Origin: Elephas maximus indicus
Lineage: Eukaryota > Chordata > Mammalia > Proboscidea > Elephantidae
Direction of reading: 5' to 3'
NCBI RefSeq assembly: GCF_024166365.1
Contig: NC_064827.1
Location: 52,914,635 to 52,978,634, forward strand
Length of the DNA stretch: 64,000 bases
Positions 56,640 through 64,000 of the stretch are shown here, piece by piece. The notes beneath the pieces are model-generated. The model was not told the DNA's origin and ran no database searches. It worked only from the letters and a program-made list of their open reading frames with translations. Position 1 is the first letter of the stretch. The number at the start of each line of letters is the position of its first letter. The position numbers and the translations under genes are program-made.

Positions 56640-57245
56640 TTTCTTTGTAAAATATTTCAAAGGTTTTGTAAGTATTCATCTCATACCACTTTCCACTTAC
56701 TCTGTTCTCTGGCCCTACTGGTCTTTTTTCCCCAATTTCTTCAAAAGGTTCATACTCATTCCCACATCAGGACTTCTCATAAGGTGTTCCTCTACCTCAA
56801 ATGTATTCTTCTCACTCAACATCTGCTTTTCCTTGAAATCTCAGTTCAACAATGTCCTTGGGTTAGCTTCCCTTATACATCCAGACTAGATCAACAGCCT
56901 CCTTTTATATGCATGCTTTCATAGCTCCCTTATATAAGTTTTTAATTGTTTCATCTGATTATTATCTATCTCCTCCACTCAACTCATCTCTAAACACCAA
57001 AAGGGCAGGAAACATGACTCTTTTGAGCACCACTGTATATCTAGCATTAAGTACCAAACCAAAAAACCAAACCCATTGCCATCAAGTCAATTCTGGTTCA
57101 TAGCCTCCCTACAGGACAGAGAAGAACTGCTCCATAGGTTTTCCAAGGAGCAGCTGATAGACTCGAACTGCCAACCTTTTGGTTAACAACTGAGCTCTTA
57201 ATCACTTCACCACCAGGACTCTGCATTAAGTACAAACCTGGAAAA
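56640..57245 (+). mobile_element. L2 LINE 3' region, interrupted
   Basis: 'TTCCTTGAAATCTCAGTTCA', 'TTAGCTTCCCTTATACATCC', 'ATGCATGCTTTCATAGCTCC' and 'AGGGCAGGAAACATGACTCT' follow the L2 3' region, ending with 'CACCACTGTATATCTAGCAT'. Interrupted by an AfroSINE. Frames at 56632-57103 are incidental. Confidence 0.65.
57055..57222 (-). mobile_element. AfroSINE, short form, antisense, with target duplication
   Basis: Perfect direct repeats GCATTAAGTAC at 57044-57054 and 57223-57233. Tail 'CCAAACCCATTGCCATCAAG', head 'CACTTCACCACCAGGACTCT'. Inserted in an L2. Confidence 0.96.
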
Positions 57246-57251
57246 TGATAC

Positions 57252-57300
57252 GGTCACACACACATACACACATATATGTATATTTACACACACATATACA
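57252..57300. repeat. (CA)n/(TA)n microsatellite
   Basis: CACACACACATACACACATA, then TATATGTATATT, then ACACACACATATAC; imperfectly self-complementary. Confidence 0.85.
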
Positions 57301-57540
57301 TTGAAGGAAGCAAGGGAGGATGGCATTAAAGAAACAGAATTGTAGAATGAAATTAGGAACCTAATACAAAGAGGGCAAAACGTAAATGGCCAACTTTATT
57401 TAAAATTATGAATAACATTGAATTGAAAGAAACAAAATCATTGTAGCATTGAGCTTTCTTTTTTGAATCTATTTCTATCTGGTTATTGACAATAGAATAT
57501 CTTACCTACACATAAATATAAAGTGAATAATAGGTGGTTG

Positions 57541-57592
57541 AGGTTGGTGTACTGGTTAAGAGTGTGGTTGCTAACCAAAAGGTTGGCAGTTT
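57541..57592 (+). mobile_element. AfroSINE head fragment
   Basis: 'GTACTGGTTAAGAGTGTGGT' and 'GCTAACCAAAAGGTTGGCAG' are the tRNA-like head. The body and tail are absent, the opposite of normal 5' truncation, so a later deletion is likely. Confidence 0.75.
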
Positions 57593-57599
57593 TTGTGTT

Positions 57600-59000
57600 T
57601 GATTCTGTTATTATCGTCAGTAAGATGACACTTTTGCCTGCATATGGCCAAAAGCATCTTGTTAGGGAACCAGAGTAGGATGACTAGACAGGAAATGTTA
57701 AAAAATAAATTAATTAAAAAAAAAAAACCTTCATTCTTTACCTCTCCTTATTATATATGTATTAGTTTTCAAGTGAGAAACATTAAAATGTACATTCTTT
57801 ATAGTCTTATTGAAAATATAGTTCAGTTTTTTTGTTTTAAAAAGACACTTGCATCATTTTTTTCTTATTCTTTACCAAAAAAAACACTAAATCACTTAGA
57901 TTTTAGGGATTAATCTAATTCATTCATTGGAGCTTACAAATAACAACTATTTCTAATCGTTCTGTGGTAGGTAAATGAACTATATGGATCTCCCATGAAG
58001 AATCTTTTTGCTGTGGGAATATTAAAATTGAAATATTTATTTAAGACTTGCAAACGACTATTCCACTCAAATAAAAAATGTTCCATCCTCTGTGATTTCA
58101 TGACTCTTTACCTGTACCTCTGTTAAAAACTTACTGCTAAACCTCTGCTCACCTTCTGCTTCCCCACCATCTCTGAACCTCTGAAGACTGGGATGATGTC
58201 TTTCAATATGACAGTTTCTGTTGTACTCAAAAATACTTCTAGATTTTAGATCAGATGAATGAATTTATGTATGCACACATGCATATATGCACAGAAAGAT
58301 GAATTAATGAAGCACAATGCTCTAGAGGTATTTTAAATGATTTGATATAATTCCTGATTATCAAAGACTTTCTACCTGGGCAAAGTGTGAAGGAATCCAT
58401 GTGCTAACTGCAAATGCTTGGATTTCTTAGAGAAGTTTCTTGTACTTCATCAAGTGGACATATTATGCGGTGTCCACTAGTGTGCTCAGATTGTGACAAC
58501 CCTTACGGAGAAATGAGTCTGGCCTGGCCTTAGCATGCAGACATTTCACTTTCAAATAACATAAGATTATTGAATAAAGATGTACACATAGCAAAGGAAA
58601 GAGGGATATCAGTTCTGCTCAACAAGAAATTTATAAACTCAAGTTTTTGTGGACATTTTATTTAGAAGGACTTTTTCTTCCCCCAATGGCAGATATTTTT
58701 CTTAAAAAAAAAAGAAAATGTCTACTTGCACTTGAGTGCCAGCTGAAATTTGCCCTGAAAATGTATGAAGACTCAATGGAAGTAGTAGAATTGTATGACG
58801 GCCAAAAGCAAGAAAGCAAATAAAAAACAAAAGGCTAGGAAAATAATCAATGACACTAAAGGTGATGTCATAACATCAAGTTACATAGAGAAAAAGATCA
58901 GCTATCAAACTGACTTCAGACTTTGCCTCTGCAACACAAAATTCAAAAATAGAATAATGCGTAAGAAATTTTGAAATGAAAATATTGTGAATAATTTAAA
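57600..59000. other. Unassigned DNA
   Basis: No supported gene or repeat; an 89-codon plus frame (57644-57913) has no motif. Confidence 0.4.
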
Positions 59001-59018
59001 TCTAGCTATTTTTTTCCT

Positions 59019-59193
59019 GGGAAACCCTGGTGGTGTAGTGGTTAAGTGCTACAGCTCCTAACCAAAGGGTCAGCAGTTCGAATCCACCAGGTGCTCTTTG
59101 GAAACTCTATGGGGCAGTTCTACTCTGTCCTATAGGGTTGCTATGAGTTGGAATCGACTCGATGGCACTGGGTTTGGTGTGGTTTTTTTTGGT
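59019..59193 (+). mobile_element. AfroSINE, short form, best-preserved copy
   Basis: Complete: head, body, tail 'GGAATCGACTCGATGGCACT' and 'GGGTTTGGTGTGG' end, with perfect 12-base direct repeats TATTTTTTTCCT at 59007-59018 and 59194-59205. Its tail shares 'CTATGAGT.GGAA' and 'GACTCGA.GGCA' with the RTE LINE 3' end. Confidence 0.97.
59031..59085 (+). promoter_or_regulatory. SINE internal Pol III promoter (box A and box B)
   Basis: Box A TGGTGTAGTGG at 59031-59041 and box B GTTCGAATCC at 59076-59085, spaced as in tRNA genes. Both fit the eukaryotic consensus, so this copy keeps the transcription signals inherited from its tRNA ancestor. Whether it is transcribed is unknown. Confidence 0.75.
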
Positions 59194-59205
59194 TATTTTT
59201 TTCCT

Positions 59206-60370
59206 ATATGAAGAACACAGAGGATTTCTCAAATATGCAAATAATTGGAAATAATTACACCTACTCATTGCATTAAAAAAATTGTCATTTAAATATAATG
59301 GCCAACTGACAAGATGTAAGTAAAGATTTAGAATTCAAGTGTGGTACTGATTTGCTTTAACATCCTAATCGAGGACCACCTAGGTTAACACTGCAATTGT
59401 ATTATAAAAGAGTGAAAAGAAGACAAAGTTTATAAGCTCTCAATATGAATTCTAGACAACGGGATGACCTAGAACAAAGCAATTTATCTTAGTTGCATAT
59501 ATACACACATGCATATAGACAGTATGAAAAATTAATTATTCCTCACTGTTGAATTTTCAGCTTATCTAGTAGCACTAACAGGAGTTTCTTCTTCCAGCAG
59601 GATCCCTATTAAAATATAGGTATGTTTCTTCCGTTTACATAAATAAGGAATTTGTATTTAAAACTGTATATTTCATAGTTGGAAAATTCTTAGCTCTCTA
59701 TATCAAAAATTAATCTCGAGTTTACCCAGAAAATAAAAATAAAATCTGAATTCTCTAAATAAGATAACTCTTTTACCTGAATGCAATGTCCAGAATCTAA
59801 GCATATTCTCTCTTGCTGTACTCCCGCACTCTCTCTCTCTCTCTTCATGAACACATTAGTCTTTCCCCCTTACTGTATTATCATCCCCTCCTTGGGCTCA
59901 CTCTTCAGAAAATATTCAGTTTTGTCTATGCTTTCTGCTCTTGTCAGAGAGTTCGACCTTCTCTGTATCCACTTAACCTCAATTTGTCTACCCTGTAAAG
60001 TTTCCCCGATGACTTTAGCCATTACTGGTGTTCCATAACTCAGCATTTTGCTTATGCAGTGAAAGACAAATCATATTTTATTATATTCATATATTTATTC
60101 ATTACTTATTTTATGAATATGCTATTTTATACTTCATGTATATTTTAACATATTTTTAAAATAAGCTGAATGTCATTGATTTAAGGAGCAGTGAGGGAAT
60201 GGTAAATTTAAAAATACTCCTAAATATTTCCCCAAGTAGTTGGACAAGTTCACTAACATAAAATTTATTTTGAAAGTTCTAGCTTGATGCTCAATGCCTA
60301 GAAATAATGTCCTTAAAGAGCCTAATCTGAAAAATATGATCTAAACCAAAAGATGTATACAATACACAAG
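59206..60370. other. Unassigned DNA
   Basis: (CT)n run at about 59828-59846. Overlapping plus-strand frames at 59781-60038 lack recognisable domains. Nothing else. Confidence 0.4.
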
Positions 60371-60372
60371 TA

Positions 60373-60588
60373 CCATATTTTTATACAAATAACATGCACC
60401 CTCTACTTTCATTTGCCAACCATGCCCTCCTCTCTTGAGGTATTTTCATAAGTGCTGCTATGCCAATTTTTTTTTAACACACTGAGGTAAAAAAATTAGC
60501 ATAGCAGAATTACGAAAATACCTCACAGTGGAAGGGCGCTGTTGGCAAACAAACATAGAAGGTGCATGTTATTTGTGTAAAAATATGG
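60373..60588. mobile_element. Palindromic MITE (fold-back, TA-flanked)
   Basis: Two arms of about 103 bases are near-perfect inverted repeats around an 11-base loop (about 60476-60487). Landmarks: 'CCATATTTTT' and 'CAAATAACATGCACC' on the left, 'GGTGCATGTTATTTG' and 'AAAAATATGG' on the right. TA lies on both sides (60371-60372 and 60589-60590), the Tc1/mariner target signature. No transposase; a MADE1-like design although not that family's sequence. Confidence 0.8.
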
Positions 60589-60590
60589 TA

Positions 60591-60926
60591 CACAACAGAA
60601 ACTCAACTTATTAATCTACACTGAGCTACTCAACTGTCATATAAAAAGAAATACTCAAGAATATCACTATTAGTATTTAAGAGATAATACACATGAAGCC
60701 TGGAACATAGCACTTAAAAATATATCATTTATTATTATTTTTAAAAATTTTCCTTATTCTCCAGTTACATGAGAATCCAAATGATAACAATATGGTTTCC
60801 TTGTGTTTCTGATTGCACATTGACCATGTTCTAAGCATGCTTCCCCTTTTCCTTTGGACTATTTTATCTTCACTGGGTGCCTCTAATAACCTCTCTGTGG
60901 ATGTTAATATTATTTTCTGTGTACTA
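60591..60926. other. Unassigned DNA
   Basis: No supported feature. Confidence 0.4.
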
Positions 60927-60928
60927 TT

Positions 60929-61110
60929 AAGCACTCAGCTGCTAACTGAAAGATTGGTGGTTCAAACCCACCAACTGCTCAACAGGAGAAAGGTGTGGCA
61001 GTCTGCTTCTGTACAGAAGATCACAGCCATTGAAACCCTATGGGGCAGTTCTACTCTGTCCTATAGAGTCTCTGTGAGTTGGAATCAACTCCACGGCAAT
61101 GGTTTTTTTT
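60929..61110 (+). mobile_element. AfroSINE, long form, 5'-truncated
   Basis: Begins 'GCACTCAGCTGCTAACTGAA', includes box B-like 'GGTTCAAACCC', the long-form segment 'GTGGCAGTCTGCTTCTG' and tail 'GGAATCAACTCCACGGCAAT'. Confidence 0.9.
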
Positions 61111-63285
61111 AATCTCTGTCTTGCTTCTGCAGACCAACTTGACCTTAAATGATTCCCTGACAACTTGATTAGGTGAAATCCTCAAGTATCTATTATAATT
61201 GACTATAAAAGCCAATGCTTTTAGAATTTAACAAATTCCCCTAATTTTGTTCCCTAATTTAATTGTCAAGGGTCAGAAAATCTTATTTTCCTTGTTGTCA
61301 GTGCTTAGGAAGTTGCCTCACTGCAGCACCCAAGAACTTAAAACAAGTATGTAGATGGAACTAGATGCCATAAGCATGTTGGGATGTGAACCAGTATTTT
61401 TTTAATGATAGCTCTATTTTTTTCCCCATGATACACACATGACGGTTAATTAATTTTTTTGAACTACATTTGGTTCACATGTCTTTGAAATGCACCATCC
61501 ATGAATGATGCATTTCAAATAGTTAATTAAGACAGATATGTGCTTTAATTTGTGCTATTCAATCAATCGCCACGGTAACTGATACACAGATTGCACTTTG
61601 CCTCACAAAGAAGTTTAAGGGTTCTACTTTATCTGAAATTATCTAGCACATGCCATTTCAAAGAATAAGATGACAATATAAATTTTACATGTAGATTTTA
61701 AAGTCCTCTTGAATACTGATGAAAACAATTTTGAATTTTCTGTTGCTAATTCTACAGTAGATATAAATTAAACCAGGTTATTTTTCCTGAACATATCCAG
61801 AATATATTCTAACCAAATACATTTGCAGAGCTTAAGTGAAATTAGAAAATTATATAATACAGTAACAAAATTAATTCTAATAAAGTTAACCATTTATTAA
61901 CCTATTATTAATAGTATATAATAAAAATAAAATATGAGAAAAAGTACATGACTGATTCAAAGCTATTTCTTGAGCATTTATTTAAACATGTTCAAGTTAC
62001 AACTCTTTCATGAATTCCAGTACAAACAGGAGGTAGTGTTTGGGTACAAACTACCTATAAAAGGACATTGAGATATTATACAATTTAGAACTCCTCTTCC
62101 AAATATGTAGAAAAAAAACTATGCAAATTATAAAGTGTTATATGCAAATGTATTTTAGTGTTGGGGGAATTTTCTGCCTCTGCTCCTAAATAAAGACCTT
62201 GAACCCAGAACTTTCTCTGATAAGGAGACTGGGAATTGGGTAGCCTTCTCTCTCCTAGTTCCTTCTTATCAGAGAAGCCTTCTCCCATTCTGGGCACACA
62301 ATAACTTTCACTGTCTCTTGCATATACACAGGCACCATACGGCACCTGGCCAATCCCATTTCTATATCTCTTCTCTGTGGGGAGGGAACAGGGTCTCCTA
62401 TACTGCAGCACAAGAGGAGTAACATGCCAGATTGTAGAAGCCAGCAGCCTCAATGGGAGGACTGAAGGGAAACCAGGCTTTGTGAGTCCAATCATGAGTA
62501 CCTGCATGCAGTCCACATGTTCACTACAGTTTGCATTCTTATGTAAGTCCCTGGCGTGTAGCCACTATTGTCCTTCCACTACTATAAAACCTCTGCCCTC
62601 CCACTGTGGGGTTTGGAAATATGCTTGGTCCTGTGGCTGCCTAGTACTTGTCTCGTATGTAACTCTCCCTAACAACCTCCTTTGCTGTCACCCTGGAGTT
62701 GCCTGCCTCTTTCTTGGGTCTCTCATCATCCTCCATTTTTTAAGACAATTTTCATGTTTCTGGTCAATGCCTGAACATTTAATATCACCTAAAATTGATG
62801 ACACATGTATATTGGGGGCAGGAGAACTGAACCAGACCCAGGACCACTGCTGCTGCCTCTTCTTTTCCTGCCTCCCTGTATGGGGTTATGAAAGAAGAAA
62901 GGGAGGGGATGAAGATGAGGACTGCCATACCAGTATGTGCAAGTAGCTCCTACTGAACCCAAACTTCCTGCATACAACAACTATCAACTCCAAACTACAA
63001 AGAAGCAATAACTTGAAGGCACTGTAGAGTGGTCAAAAGCAGACAGATTCTACAGATGAGGTGATACTTACTAAAATAGAATGCTACTGTGTAAGTTAAT
63101 TTCCCCCCGCCCCCAACCCTGGCTTTTAGTCGGTAGGTGAACCGTACTTCTCAGTGTGTAAAGCCACTATATCTTTGATAGAAAACCTACAGACTTTCTG
63201 GCCTCAAGAACCAGAGGAGGCTCCCAGAAAAGAGACAGCCTCAGAAGAGGAGCCCCACATTCTGAGTACAAATTTTACACAAATC
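61111..63285. other. Unassigned DNA
   Basis: No family recognised. The longest frames are 189 codons on plus (62377-62946, cysteine-rich) and 143 codons on minus (62085-62516), overlapping each other and without domains I know. A small inverted repeat (TTCTCTGATAAGGA near 62212 and its near-complement near 62258-62273) could form a hairpin. Confidence 0.4.
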
Positions 63286-63289
63286 ACTG

Positions 63290-64000
63290 ATTGACTGATT
63301 AACTAAAGTCCATGGTTTACATTAAGGTTTGTTCTTTGTGTCGTACAGCTCAAAGGGTTTTGGAAAATGCATAAGGTCATATATCCAGCATTACAACATC
63401 ATACAAAATAGTTTTACCCCCTAAAAATTACCAGTAGTCCATCTGCTCATCTCTCCCTCCTTCCCCTGAAACCTGGGGGAACTATTGATCCTTTTACTGT
63501 CTCTATAGTTTTCTATTTTCCAGAATGTCATATAGTTGGAATCATATAATATTCAGCCTTTTCAGATTGGCTTCTTTCATTTAGCAATATAAACTTAATG
63601 TTTCTCCATGTCTTTTCATGGCTTGCTTGCTCACTTCTTTTTATCAATGAATAATATTTCATTGTATGCATGTCCCACATTTTGATCATCCAGCCACCTA
63701 CTGAAGGATATATTGTTTGTTTCCAGTTTTTGGCAATTATGAATAAGCCTGATAAAAACATTAATGTACAGGTTTTTATGTGGATATAGGCTTTCAACTC
63801 ATTTTGAGTAAATGCCTAGAAGCACAGTTGCTGGATTGTACAGTTGGCCTATGTTTAACTTTGTGAGACACAGCCCAACTGCCTTCCAAAGAGGTTGTAC
63901 CATTTTGCATTGCCACCAGCAATGAATGAGCATTCCTGCTGCTGGACGTCCTTGCCCATATTTGGTGTTGTCACTGTTTTGGATTTTTTACATTGTAATT
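63290..64000 (-). mobile_element. Old L1 (L1M-type), antisense, running off the window
   Basis: Classic antisense landmarks: 'CCAGAATGTCATATAGTTGG', 'TTTGGCAATTATGAATAAGC', 'GCATTGCCACCAGCAATGAA' and 'TTTGGTGTTGTCACTGTTTT'. A 89-codon minus-strand frame (63528-63797) keeps L1 ORF2-related residues (IIAKNWKQTIYPSVGGWMIK), making it a LINE remnant and not a gene. Confidence 0.88.

Noticed and set aside
59019..59090. tRNA gene
   Set aside because: The box A/box B match comes from the tRNA-derived head of an AfroSINE; there is no tRNA cloverleaf and the element continues into a SINE body.
1..64000. CRISPR array, operon, phage or other prokaryotic system
   Set aside because: The sequence is mammalian, dominated by SINEs and LINEs; dispersed repeats lack the regular spacing of an array.

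Overview
The window reads as an AT-rich stretch of mammalian, almost certainly afrotherian, intergenic or deep intronic DNA. The main evidence is about 27 copies or fragments of a tRNA-derived SINE with the AfroSINE layout: a tRNA-like head with box A and box B, a body, and a tail ending in a 'GAGTCGGAATCGACTC'-like motif followed by 'GGCAATGGGTTTGG'. Most copies are a short form lacking about 45 bases from the body; a minority keep them ('GGCAGTCTGCTTCC'). From what I know of AfroSINEs, the deleted form belongs to hyraxes, sea cows and elephants, so Paenungulata, and elephant or a close relative, is my best inference. The species cannot be proven from sequence alone.

I found no host protein-coding gene, exon set, RNA gene or CRISPR array that I can support. 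The longer open frames are remnants of LINE reverse transcriptases, cross repeat boundaries, or resemble nothing I recognise. The region is a layered graveyard of transposable elements. The oldest layer is MIR, L2-like, L1M-type, MER5-like and MaLR LTR sequence. Above it lie an RTE-type LINE (one nearly full-length copy, four sizeable truncated copies and some scraps), an L1 3' end, ERV1-like and ERVL-like LTRs and TA-flanked DNA transposons. The youngest layer is AfroSINEs, several with clear target-site duplications.

Layout. 0-4 kb: SINEs, an antisense L1M scrap and an ERV1-like LTR. 4.4-5 kb: ERVL-like LTR followed by a tRNA-Leu-type primer-binding site. 5.6-9.5 kb: a MIR, then a second MIR split by a 3.1 kb RTE LINE. 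10.3-10.9 kb: ERV1-like LTR with a 4-bp duplication. 11-18.8 kb: mostly unassigned AT-rich DNA with old fragments. 18.9-22.9 kb: two RTE copies facing each other tail to tail. 23.1-26.6 kb: a SINE nested in a SINE, then a 3 kb L1 3' end. 26.6-32.3 kb: old L2-like and L1 remnants. 32.3-33.9 kb: an LTR-like element holding a GC-rich DNA transposon that holds a SINE. 34-40 kb: SINEs, a deleted RTE copy, an inverted RTE scrap and a Tigger-like MITE. 40-43 kb: unassigned. 43-44.3 kb: antisense RTE. 45-46.1 kb: MLT1 LTR with three stacked SINEs. 46.2-49.7 kb: antisense MaLR with three LTRs and two internal segments. 50-64 kb: sparse SINEs, MITEs (one a near-perfect 216-bp hairpin), a MIR, an L2 3' end and an antisense L1M at the edge.

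The functional link visible here is parasitic: the SINE and the RTE LINE share their 3' end, as expected if the RTE machinery mobilised the SINE. All coordinates of old repeats are hand-read boundaries and may be off by tens of bases.
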